Origin: JANNMJ01 sp031397815
GTDB taxonomy: Bacteria; Bacteroidota; Bacteroidia; Cytophagales; Hymenobacteraceae
NCBI GenBank assembly: GCA_031397815.1
Contig: JANNMJ010000115.1
Span: 1-33,265, forward strand
Length of the DNA stretch: 33,265 bases
Direction: 5' to 3'
Made by a program: the position numbers and the translations under genes. The notes beneath the pieces were generated by a model. It saw only the letters and a list, made by a program, of their open reading frames with translations. It searched no databases and was not told the DNA's origin. Of the stretch, positions 15,697-22,957 are shown in pieces (positions within the stretch are counted from its first letter, which is position 1; each line of letters opens with the position of its first letter).

Positions 15697-17172
15697 TTAG
15701 AACTGGAAGTAGATAAACTGCGAGAGGTTGAACATGCCGAAGCACATAATCGCGAGCACGACGGCGTAGTACACCGCCCAGCGCACCACGAAAGGCCGCA
15801 GATTCAGGATTTGCCGCACCGATTGATTCCGCTGAATCCAATGCACGATTTCCATCAGCGCAATGGCGGCGAACGTCACCACGAGGTAGCGCGCGTCTTC
15901 GCCGAGGAAGAGAAGGTCGGTGCGGGCAGCCGGGTTTGCTCGGATGGCTTGGAGCTGCGCGCCCCAACCGCTGAACAGGTGCGTGACCACATGCGACGCG
16001 TCGGCGAAGGTGGTGGCGCGGAAGAAAATCCACGCGAAAGCCGCCAATACGAACGTGCACGCCACGTTCAAGATCTTATCCGACCACGTCCCCTCCCCTA
16101 TTCCGACGCCATTCGAGAGGCGGCGGCGGATCGCCTTCGTCCAGACCCCTACAATGAGGTACGTGCCGTGGATGGCGCCCCACAAAATGAAGTTCCAGCT
16201 CGCCCCGTGCCACAAGCCCGAGAGCAAAAACGTGAACCACAGGTTGAAATAGCGCCGCCCTTTGCTCACCCGGTTCCCGCCGAGCGAGATGTACACGTAA
16301 TCGCGGAACCACGTCGAGAGCGAGATGTGCCAGCGTTTCCAAAACTCCGAAATCGACTTCGAGAAGTACGGCCGGTCGAAGTTCTTCATCAGGTCGAACC
16401 CCATCGCTTCGGCCGAGCCGAGGGCGATATCGGAGTAACCGCTGAAGTCGCAGTAGATCTGAATCGAGAACAGGACCGTGGCGAAAACCAGCGGCAGGCC
16501 GGTGTAATCGGTCGGGGAGTTATAAACGTGGTTCACGAGCGGCGCCAAACGGTCGGCGATCACCACTTTCTTGAACAAGCCCCACGCCATCAGCTGCAAG
16601 CCGCTCACCAGGCGGGGGTAGCTGAAGGCGTGCTTTTCGTAGAACTGATGCAGCACGTTCTGCGGCCGCTCAATCGGGCCGGCCACGAGCTGCGGGTAAA
16701 ACATCACGTACAGCGAGTAAATCCCGAAATGGCGCTCGGCGGGCTGATGCCCCCGGTACACCTCAATCGTGTACGACATCGCCTGAAACGTGTGAAACGA
16801 GAGGCCGATGGGCAGCAGAATCGTCAGGTACGGAATCGGGTTGTGCCCGCCGAAGAGTGAGTAAAGGCCCGAGATGTTGTCGTTGAGGAAGTTGTAGTAC
16901 TTGAACACCGCCAACACCCCCACGTTCGCTACCAGCGACATTACCAGATACCATTTTCGTCGCTTCCCTTGCGCCTGCGCGATCTGAATCCCGGCGACGT
17001 AATCGATGATGATCGTGAAGAACAGGATCAGGATGTAGACCGCCTTGAAGAACATGTAGAACACGCACGACGCGGCCAGCAGCCACCACCACCGGTGCCG
17101 GTGGGGCAGTAAAAAGTACCCAATCGTGACGATAGGGAAGAATATCGCGAAGGCGAAGGAGTTGAAGAGCAT
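15697..17172 (-). CDS. MBOAT-family O-acyltransferase (AlgI-like)
   Basis: A 491-residue membrane-bound O-acyltransferase. The N-terminus is the family-typical MLFNSFAFAIFFPIVTIGYF with RHRWWWLLAASCVFY. The core contains GLSFHTFQAMSYTIEVYRG, FYPQLVAGPIERPQ, YCDFSGYSDIALGSAEAMGF and FWKRWHISLSTWFRDYVYI. The catalytic His322 is in LSGLWHGASWNFILWG. About 11-12 membrane segments are expected. Such proteins move an acetyl or other acyl group from a cytoplasmic donor across the membrane for transfer to a polysaccharide. The SGNH-like gene follows. The pair sits between the PtmE-like and NeuA-like genes, i.e. inside the nonulosonic-acid set, which suggests that sugar or its glycan is the acceptor. 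Confidence 0.94.
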   Translation of the reverse strand: MLFNSFAFAIFFPIVTIGYFLLPHRHRWWWLLAASCVFYMFFKAVYILILFFTIIIDYVAGIQIAQAQGKRRKWYLVMSLVANVGVLAVFKYYNFLNDNISGLYSLFGGHNPIPYLTILLPIGLSFHTFQAMSYTIEVYRGHQPAERHFGIYSLYVMFYPQLVAGPIERPQNVLHQFYEKHAFSYPRLVSGLQLMAWGLFKKVVIADRLAPLVNHVYNSPTDYTGLPLVFATVLFSIQIYCDFSGYSDIALGSAEAMGFDLMKNFDRPYFSKSISEFWKRWHISLSTWFRDYVYISLGGNRVSKGRRYFNLWFTFLLSGLWHGASWNFILWGAIHGTYLIVGVWTKAIRRRLSNGVGIGEGTWSDKILNVACTFVLAAFAWIFFRATTFADASHVVTHLFSGWGAQLQAIRANPAARTDLLFLGEDARYLVVTFAAIALMEIVHWIQRNQSVRQILNLRPFVVRWAVYYAVVLAIMCFGMFNLSQFIYFQF

Positions 17173-17215
17173 AGAAGAACCGGTTCGCGCCTCACGGTTT
17201 CAGCTTCCAGCCGTC

Positions 17216-17245
17216 CGCCGCCGTCTGAGTCAGATGAGGGCGGCG
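17216..17245 (-). repeat. Intercistronic hairpin upstream of the MBOAT gene
   Basis: A 7-bp GC stem (CGCCGCC at 17216-17222, GGCGGCG at 17239-17245) contains an inner TCTG/CAGA stem. It lies in the 106-bp gap between the nucleotidyltransferase and MBOAT genes. No T-run follows on the minus strand, so processing or stability is likelier than termination. Confidence 0.4.
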
Positions 17246-17278
17246 AGGGCCGAGGGAAAACCAAATACCGCGAAACTT

Positions 17279-18325
17279 CTAGAGCTGCACGTGCTTAATG
17301 TCTTCTTGCGCTTTGCGGTAATCCTCGTGCTTGCCCACATCGAGCCAGTAGCCGAGCAGCGGGTAGTACCCGACTTTCAGGCCTTCCGCAATCAGCTCTT
17401 CCATCAAATCGGTGGCATTGAAGAACTCGCCTTTCGGAATGCGCTCGATCAGCGAGCGCTTGAGCAGGTAGATGCCGCCGTTGGAATAGTACGTATAGGT
17501 CGGCTTTTCCTTGAAGGAAAGGATACGTTCCTCGTCTACTTCGAGGACGGCGTAAGGCACTGGCACCGAATACGGTACACTGGCAACCGCCATCTCAGCA
17601 CCCGATTTCTGGAAGGTCGCGAAGAAATCTTCGAAATCGATATCGGTCAGCAGATCGGAGTTCATCAGCAGCACCGTATCGTGCTCGAAGCCGTCGATTA
17701 GCGAGAGGGCGCCAATGGTACCGAGAGCTTTGTCTTCGCGGGTGTAGCGGATGCGGGAATTTTTCGCGGAGCCGTCGCCAAAAAATGCCTCCAGCTGCTC
17801 GCCGAGGTACTTGATGGTGATGGTCATGTTCCGCACTCCGTAGGAAATCAGCCGGTCGACGTTGTGCTCGATGATCGGCTTATCGCCGACCGGCAGGAGC
17901 GGTTTCGGCGTGGTATCGGTCAGCGGGCGCAGGCGCTCGCCGCGTCCACCGGCCATAATCACGGCATCGAGGGGGAGCAGGGAACGGTCGGCGCGCAGGT
18001 CGGCGACGCGCAGGAGGCGGTCATCGGCGTCGAGGAGTGGGATGAGGTAAATCTGCTGCGCCCGCAGGCTGCGCAAATCTTCCACGCCATACGCCCCCCG
18101 ACGGAGCGCGCGGAAATTCGGATTCATCAGGCCCGCGACCGACGCTTCGAGGTTGGCGCCCGCCAGCAGGCCGCGCCGCACGTCGCCGTCGGAAAGCGTA
18201 CCGGCCAAGCGGCCCGCCTCATCGAGCACGAATAGCGTCTTCGGTCCGGGGACCTGATCGAGTTGTTCGAGGGCTTCCCGGCCGGAAGCCGTGGTGGGAA
18301 TCGTGTGAGTAGCGATAAAGTCCAT
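17279..18325 (-). CDS. CBS-domain sugar-phosphate nucleotidyltransferase (PtmE-like)
   Basis: A 348-residue fusion. Residues 1-115 hold a CBS pair, including FVLDEAGRLAGTLSDGDVRRGLL and IPLLDADDRLLRVADLR. Residues 118-348 form a nucleotidyltransferase, with the signature AVIMAGGRGERLRPLTDTTPKPLLPVG and the MNSDLLTDIDFEDFF metal-binding region. This is the architecture of Campylobacter PtmE, a glucosamine-1-phosphate guanylyltransferase that makes the GDP-linked precursor for legionaminic acid. The nucleotide used here (GTP or another) cannot be read by eye. The CBS pair suggests regulation by an adenine nucleotide or similar ligand. It is 65 bp downstream of the NeuD-like gene, on the same strand. 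Confidence 0.9.
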   Translation of the reverse strand: MDFIATHTIPTTASGREALEQLDQVPGPKTLFVLDEAGRLAGTLSDGDVRRGLLAGANLEASVAGLMNPNFRALRRGAYGVEDLRSLRAQQIYLIPLLDADDRLLRVADLRADRSLLPLDAVIMAGGRGERLRPLTDTTPKPLLPVGDKPIIEHNVDRLISYGVRNMTITIKYLGEQLEAFFGDGSAKNSRIRYTREDKALGTIGALSLIDGFEHDTVLLMNSDLLTDIDFEDFFATFQKSGAEMAVASVPYSVPVPYAVLEVDEERILSFKEKPTYTYYSNGGIYLLKRSLIERIPKGEFFNATDLMEELIAEGLKVGYYPLLGYWLDVGKHEDYRKAQEDIKHVQL

Positions 18326-18390
18326 CGGGTAAGTTTAAAACGAGACAGGCGTGTTTGAGAAAGTTTCGCAAGGGAACGGCAAAGATTGAA

Positions 18391-19047
18391 TCAGGAGCTT
18401 GGCAGTGAGCGCGTTGGGTTCCCGACGACGCGCGCGCCGTCCGGAATATCCTTCACCACCACCGCCCCGGCGCCCACCAGCGCCCCGGCCCCAATGCGGA
18501 TGCCCTGCCGAACGGCAGCGCCCGCCCCCACGAACGCCCCGGCACCTACCGTGACGTTACCGGACAGCACAGCACCGGGACCGATGTGGGCAAAATCCCC
18601 CACCACGCATTCGTGCTCGATGATAGCGCCCGTGTTGCAGATGACCCCCTCTCCTAGCGTCGCCGCTGGGTTCAGCACGGCCAATGGCCCCACGAGTGTC
18701 CCGGCGCCAATCGTGGCGCGGGCCGAAACCACGGCGCTCGAATGGCGGGCGATGGCGGCGGGATGCTGGAGCTTTGAGAACAGGCGTTGCTGCACGCGTT
18801 GGCGCAGCGCGTTATCGCCGATGGCGACAAACCAGTGCTTCCCGGCGAGCGCAACGAGCGTTTCGGCATCGCCTTCAAAACCCAGATAAGGCAACTCATA
18901 TGGGTTGCGCGGGGCTTCGGAACGCTCGCAGTAGCCGCTCAGCGTATAACCGGCCGCCAACAGGCAATCCGCTACGACCCAAGCGTGGCCGGAGTAGCCG
19001 ATGAGCACGACGCCCGCAGATGGCTCGACCTTAACTGCCTGATTCAC
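18391..19047 (-). CDS. NeuD/LegH-type sugar O- or N-acyltransferase
   Basis: A 218-residue NeuD-family protein. A short Rossmann-like N-terminal domain (GVVLIGYSGHAWVVADCLLAAGY) is followed by a left-handed beta-helix of hexapeptide repeats. Typical turns are VVSARATIGAGTLVGPLAVLN and IGPGAVLSGNVTVGAGAFVGAGAAVRQGIRIGAGALVGAGAVVVKDIPDG. In legionaminic acid synthesis, LegH/PglD-type members N-acetylate the 4-amino group left by LegC, using acetyl-CoA; NeuD relatives O-acetylate sialic acid. The neighbouring LegC-like gene favours the former. The GTG start at 19047 overlaps the upstream epimerase by 17 bp, indicating coupled translation. Confidence 0.9.
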   Translation of the reverse strand: MNQAVKVEPSAGVVLIGYSGHAWVVADCLLAAGYTLSGYCERSEAPRNPYELPYLGFEGDAETLVALAGKHWFVAIGDNALRQRVQQRLFSKLQHPAAIARHSSAVVSARATIGAGTLVGPLAVLNPAATLGEGVICNTGAIIEHECVVGDFAHIGPGAVLSGNVTVGAGAFVGAGAAVRQGIRIGAGALVGAGAVVVKDIPDGARVVGNPTRSLPSS

Positions 19048-20158
19048 CGGATTTCAGCGTTTTTAGTTGCTCGACGATGCGGGCCGCACTCGAACCGTCG
19101 CCGTAGAGATTGGGGCCGGTGTAGGTGCCGAGCGCCCGAACGCGCGCGGCGGCTTCCAGAATCGCGGTGCGCTCGACGGGGCAGTTGATTACGTTCGGGC
19201 CGGCATCGCGCCCGGCTTGGCGTTGGCCCAAATCGAGGACGTAGCGCCCGAGCGACGCCGCTTCAATAATCCCCGACGACGTGTTGCCGATGAGATACGC
19301 GCAGTGCTTCATCGCCGAAAAATACCCCTGTGTTCCCAACGATTCTACCGCCACAGCGCGGCCCGCAGCCCGCACCACGAACCGCTCCAGCTCCGCCCGA
19401 ATGACCGTGCCGAGCGTATCGGCGTTCGGCATCGTGATGAGCACCTGCTCAGGCAGCGCATCAAGGGCGGCTACCAGCTCCTGCGCGTACTCGCGATTGC
19501 GCTCGAAGGCCACCGTTTCCGGGTGGAACGTGACGAGGACGGTGGGTTGGGCGAGATCGATGCCGAAACGGGTTTGAAACTCGGCGGTGCTGAACAGCGG
19601 CACTGACAGCAGATTCGACAGGCTGAGTGCCCCGACGTCGAACACATCTTTATCTGACCCAACCAGCTCCACCACGCGGGCGGCATGCCGGGCCGTTGAG
19701 GTGAAGTGGACCGACGACATCAGCGTGATGCCGTGCCGAAACACGTTATCGATGGCGCCGAGCGTGGTTTCACCGCCGTGCAAATGCGCGATGCGGAAGC
19801 CGAGCGGCACGGCGGCCGTCACGGCGGAAAACATTTCGTAGCGGTCGCCGAGGGCGAGGACCAAATCGAACTCACCCTGCCAGCGCGCCCAAACGGCGGC
19901 GAAGCGGGTGGTTGTTAGGCCCATCGCCACGCTGATGGCTTCCGGCGAGTCGGCGAGCACCAACGATTCGAGGCGCTCGCAAATCGGCGCCAGATTATCG
20001 GCTTCAATCTGCGCGACCGTGTAACCGTGATACGGCGAAAGGTGCGTTCCGAAGACGATCAGCCGCACATCAAACCCGCCGTCGGCCCGCAGGGCTTCGA
20101 GCAGGGGGCGGTAAATGCCGTAATCGGCCCGCGAGGAGGTCAGGACACCGATTCTCAC
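19031..20158 (-). CDS. Hydrolysing nucleotide-sugar 2-epimerase (NeuC/LegG family)
   Basis: A 375-residue member of the hydrolysing UDP-GlcNAc 2-epimerase family, which releases the nucleotide and inverts C2 to give a ManNAc-type sugar for NeuB/LegI. The start RIGVLTSSRADYGIYRPLLEAL is diagnostic. Later blocks are LVLALGDRYEMFSAVTAA, IAHLHGGETTLGAIDNVFRHGIT, VTFHPETV and LIGNTSSGIIEAASLGRYVLDLGQRQ. The first possible codon is a TTG at 20176, but a GTG at 20158, exactly before RIGVLTS, fits the family and overlaps the upstream stop (TAGTG). In this locus a GDP- or UDP-bacillosamine-type substrate (LegG) is more likely than UDP-GlcNAc, because LegC is present. Confidence 0.93.
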   Translation of the reverse strand: MRIGVLTSSRADYGIYRPLLEALRADGGFDVRLIVFGTHLSPYHGYTVAQIEADNLAPICERLESLVLADSPEAISVAMGLTTTRFAAVWARWQGEFDLVLALGDRYEMFSAVTAAVPLGFRIAHLHGGETTLGAIDNVFRHGITLMSSVHFTSTARHAARVVELVGSDKDVFDVGALSLSNLLSVPLFSTAEFQTRFGIDLAQPTVLVTFHPETVAFERNREYAQELVAALDALPEQVLITMPNADTLGTVIRAELERFVVRAAGRAVAVESLGTQGYFSAMKHCAYLIGNTSSGIIEAASLGRYVLDLGQRQAGRDAGPNVINCPVERTAILEAAARVRALGTYTGPNLYGDGSSAARIVEQLKTLKSGESGS

Positions 20159-21195
20159 TAGCTGAAATCTTCCCAAGTCAGCTTGTGGTCGGCGGGCAGG
20201 TCGTGGCGGAGCTTCCGACCGGATAGTACTGGAATCAGCGCGGCGGAAAGGCCGTCGCCGGGGCGCTTCAGCTCTAAATCGGCCGTCGAGAGCGTGTAAC
20301 CGGCAGGGCGGTCGGCGACGAGGTGGAGCGAGCGCCGCGCCACGGTTTTGTTGGGTGCTTCGGAAGCCGAAACGCGCTTCAGACCATCGCCAAGGGCTAC
20401 TTCAATGTTCCGAATCGCCTGCACCATCGCCACCAGCTCGTGCGGTTCCAAGGACGCGGCGTGGTCGGGACCGGGCAGGTTTCGGTCGAGAGTGAAGTGC
20501 TTTTCGATGCAAACGGCGCCGAGTGCCACGGCCGCAATCGGCACTTCAATGCCGAGAGTATGGTCGGAATAGCCGATAGCGACGTCGAACGCCCGGCCAA
20601 TCGTGTTCATCGCGCGCAGGTTTACGTCGGCCATTGGCGTCGGGTACTGCGTGTTGCAGTGCAGCACCGTGACCTGTTCGCGTGGGGTGCCGGCGGCTTC
20701 CAGCTCGGCCAGCGCCGTCTCGATTTCGCCGAGCGTCGCCATCCCGGTCGAAATGATCACCGGCAGACCTTGCGCGCCCGCTTTCCGCAGAAACGGCAGG
20801 TTGGTCAGCTCACCGGAAGGCACTTTCATTATATCGACGCCGAGGGCGACGAGGTCGTCCATGCTGTCGAGGTCGAAGGGCGTGGAGCAGAAGCGGATGC
20901 CGCGTGTCCGGCAGTGCGCAATCAGCTCGTGGTGCGCTTCTTCGCTCAGCTCCAGCTTCTTGAGCATCGTGAACTGCGACGAATCAGCCGCCGAAGCCGC
21001 ATCGCCGGAGGCAATCAGATTTGTGGTTTGATACTCGGCTTGGCGGGCGGCCTTCGTGACGAGCTTTTCGGCTTTGAAGGTCTGAAACTTGACGATATCG
21101 ACCCCGGCATCGGCGGCGACATCAATCAGCTGGCGCGCCATCTCAAGGTCGCCGTTATGGTTCACGCCGGCTTCGGCGATGATAAGAGTACGCAT
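20158..21195 (-). CDS. N-acylneuraminate/legionaminate synthase (NeuB/LegI family)
   Basis: A 345-residue PEP-dependent nonulosonic-acid synthase, which condenses PEP with a ManNAc-type sugar. The N-terminal TIM barrel has IAEAGVNHNGDLEMARQLIDVAADAGVDIVKFQTF, FCSTPFDLDSMDDL, KVPSGELTNLPFL, VLHCNTQYPTP, GYSDHTLG and EKHFTLDRNLPGPDHAASL. The C-terminal 60 residues form the antifreeze-like SAF domain (RRSLHLVADRPAGYTL). The length matches the family. NeuB, LegI and PseI share these motifs, so the sugar is deduced from neighbours. Its stop overlaps the GTG start of the epimerase, and a long intercistronic hairpin separates it from the aminotransferase gene upstream. Confidence 0.94.
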   Translation of the reverse strand: MRTLIIAEAGVNHNGDLEMARQLIDVAADAGVDIVKFQTFKAEKLVTKAARQAEYQTTNLIASGDAASAADSSQFTMLKKLELSEEAHHELIAHCRTRGIRFCSTPFDLDSMDDLVALGVDIMKVPSGELTNLPFLRKAGAQGLPVIISTGMATLGEIETALAELEAAGTPREQVTVLHCNTQYPTPMADVNLRAMNTIGRAFDVAIGYSDHTLGIEVPIAAVALGAVCIEKHFTLDRNLPGPDHAASLEPHELVAMVQAIRNIEVALGDGLKRVSASEAPNKTVARRSLHLVADRPAGYTLSTADLELKRPGDGLSAALIPVLSGRKLRHDLPADHKLTWEDFS

Positions 21196-21218
21196 AGAAT
21201 GGGGTCAGATGGCCGTTT

Positions 21219-21269
21219 GAGGGCTGATTCTCACGCATTTCCGCAGAAATCACCTGAAAATCAGCCCTC
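21219..21269 (-). repeat. Nested hairpin between the aminotransferase and synthase genes
   Basis: A perfect 11-bp inverted repeat (GAGGGCTGATT at 21219-21229, AATCAGCCCTC at 21259-21269) encloses a second perfect 5-bp hairpin (ATTTC, loop TGCG, GAAAT on the minus strand). An outer CGTTT/AAACG stem may extend it past a small bulge. No T-run follows on the minus strand, so an RNA processing or stability element is likelier than a terminator. Confidence 0.55.
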
Positions 21270-21286
21270 CGAAAACGCGCGGTCTC

Positions 21287-22498
21287 TTAAAGGCCTACGC
21301 TGCTCGGGATGTTGAGCAGGCGTTGTACGATGGAGGCCGCGCCGCTCAGGTCGGCGGCGGGGCAATGGGCGTACATCGGCAGGCGGTTCATCAGCTCCCA
21401 CGCCGGACGGGTCATCAGACCGGCGTCGTTGGTGGCGGCGAGAATCAGGTCACGCTGCGCTTCTTGCCCTTTATCGAGGATGATGCAGTTCAGCCAGTAG
21501 TTGGAGCGGCCGTAGCTCGGCTCCGACACGAACGAAACGCCCGGAATCTGCGCGAAAGCAGCGGCGTAACGGTTCGCGAGGTCACGCTTTTTCTCCAAAA
21601 ACGTCGGAAGCTGTTCGAGCTGCGCGCATCCGAGGGCGGCGTTGATGTTCGGCATCCGGTAGTTGTAGCCGGTTTCGTCGTGGAAAAATTCCCACCGATG
21701 CGGGACTTTAGCCGTGGTGGTGAGGTGTTTCGCCCGACGGCCCAGCTCGGGGTCGTTCGTCAGGATGGCGCCACCGCCGCCCGTGGTCAGCACTTTGTTG
21801 CCGTTGAAGCTCAGCGCCGAAATGCGGCCCACGTTGCCCGTGTGCTTGCCTTTGTAGAACGAGCCGAGCGACTCGGCGGCATCCTCGATGAGCACGATGT
21901 TGTACTCTTCGCAGAGGGCAGCCATCGGGTCGAGGTCGACGGGGTGACCGAAGGCGTGCATCGGCACCAACGCCCGCAGACGGCGGCCGGTGTGGCGGTT
22001 GTAGGAGAAACCGTCGGCGCGGCGCTCGGCGATATCCTTGAGGTGGTCGGCGAGCTTGGCGACGTCGACGCCGAGCGAGATTTCTTCGGAATCAATGAAA
22101 TGCGGAATCGCACCGCAGTAGCTGACCGCGTTGGCCGTGGCGATGAACGTCAGCGCGGGCATCAGCACTTCGTCGTCGCGCTCGACGCCCGTCAGCAGCA
22201 GGCTCATGTGGAGAGCGGCCGTGCCATTAGCCACCGCGATGGCCTTCTCGACGCCGCAGAACTCAGCAAGGTCAACCTCAAACCGGTCGACGAACTTACC
22301 GACCGACGATACCCAGCCCGTATCGATACATTCCTTCAGATAAGGCCACTCGTTACCCGCGAAGTGCGGAATGTGCAGCCCCACAAACTGACCGTCGGCT
22401 TGATGACCGTGAATGACGGCACGGATGGTTTCGACAACATTTTGGGGCATGGCGGTGCTGGCAGCAGCCGCTACGGAGGACAAGGATTCGGGCATCAT
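21287..22498 (-). CDS. LegC-family PLP-dependent sugar aminotransferase
   Basis: A 403-residue DegT/DnrJ/EryC1 (AHBA-synthase-like) aminotransferase. The PLP-binding Lys235 is in SFNGNKVLTTGGGGAI. Other family blocks are VANGTAALHMSLLLTGVERDDEVLMPALTFIATANAV, the cofactor aspartate in IVLIEDAAESLGSFY, and YNYRMPNINAALGCAQLEQL. The N-terminal extension HIPHFAGNEWPYLKECIDTGWVSSVGKFVDRFE is the pattern of LegC proteins, which aminate C4 of a nucleotide-linked 4-keto-6-deoxy sugar. The required 4-keto substrate normally comes from a LegB-type dehydratase, which is not in the window. It is the first gene of the locus; upstream are about 460 bp without a gene. Confidence 0.92.
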   Translation of the reverse strand: MMPESLSSVAAAASTAMPQNVVETIRAVIHGHQADGQFVGLHIPHFAGNEWPYLKECIDTGWVSSVGKFVDRFEVDLAEFCGVEKAIAVANGTAALHMSLLLTGVERDDEVLMPALTFIATANAVSYCGAIPHFIDSEEISLGVDVAKLADHLKDIAERRADGFSYNRHTGRRLRALVPMHAFGHPVDLDPMAALCEEYNIVLIEDAAESLGSFYKGKHTGNVGRISALSFNGNKVLTTGGGGAILTNDPELGRRAKHLTTTAKVPHRWEFFHDETGYNYRMPNINAALGCAQLEQLPTFLEKKRDLANRYAAAFAQIPGVSFVSEPSYGRSNYWLNCIILDKGQEAQRDLILAATNDAGLMTRPAWELMNRLPMYAHCPAADLSGAASIVQRLLNIPSSVGL

Positions 22499-22957
22499 AC
22501 AGTCGGGCAGAGGCGAAATGGATAGTTAGGCGCAGCGAAGCTGGCACGTTCAGGGTGCAAAGTAACGGCCTTACGGCGGCTCTTATCCAGCAAGGCCCAG
22601 TTAAGGGGTGCCGTTTCCGAGGAGAGAGCGAAGAAGAAGGAAGCGTTCAGGGCGCTCAATTGGGGTTGAAGTCGAAAAGAAATCCTCATTACATCGGCAT
22701 CTGAAAGCGATTTACTGGATGCAATAACACCTTGCTGAACGGTTGTCGACTGTCAGCCCTACTCATGTAAGGAAGCGCGCGGAGCAGAAAATTTCGGCAT
22801 CCGCTTGCATCTGGCGCTTACTCCTTTCTCGGTCCTTGTCAGCGGCAAACGTGACTGTTTCCGCAGAACTCCCTAAATGGCAACCGCCCGCTCGGCTTCG
22901 GAAGCCAAACGGGCGGTTGTTTTTTGAGCGGCGAGCGGCCGCACATCCTCGGGCGGT
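22499..22957. other. Gene-poor interval between the peptidase and glycan locus
   Basis: This 459-bp stretch holds no convincing gene. A minus-strand TTACTTTG (22558-22565), close to the -7 consensus, is a weak candidate promoter for the glycan locus, with a suboptimal TTG 25 bp further upstream. The right end carries a strong stem-loop with a T-run on the plus strand (separate entry). An open frame at 22743-22961 on the plus strand has no recognisable protein features. Confidence 0.5.
22881..22925 (+). terminator. Strong stem-loop with T-run, plus-strand orientation
   Basis: A perfect 10-bp stem (CAACCGCCCG at 22881-22890, CGGGCGGTTG at 22910-22919) with an inner GGCTT/AAGCC hairpin is followed by TTTTTT on the plus strand. 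No plus-strand gene precedes it. Read from the minus strand it lies 32 bp after the peptidase stop, where it may terminate that transcript despite a poor T-run (TTGCCATTT). Confidence 0.7.

Noticed and set aside
21323..22525. A 400-codon open frame opposite the LegC-like gene
   Set aside because: Low-complexity Arg/Val/Gly-rich translation without motifs; it mirrors the real aminotransferase frame.
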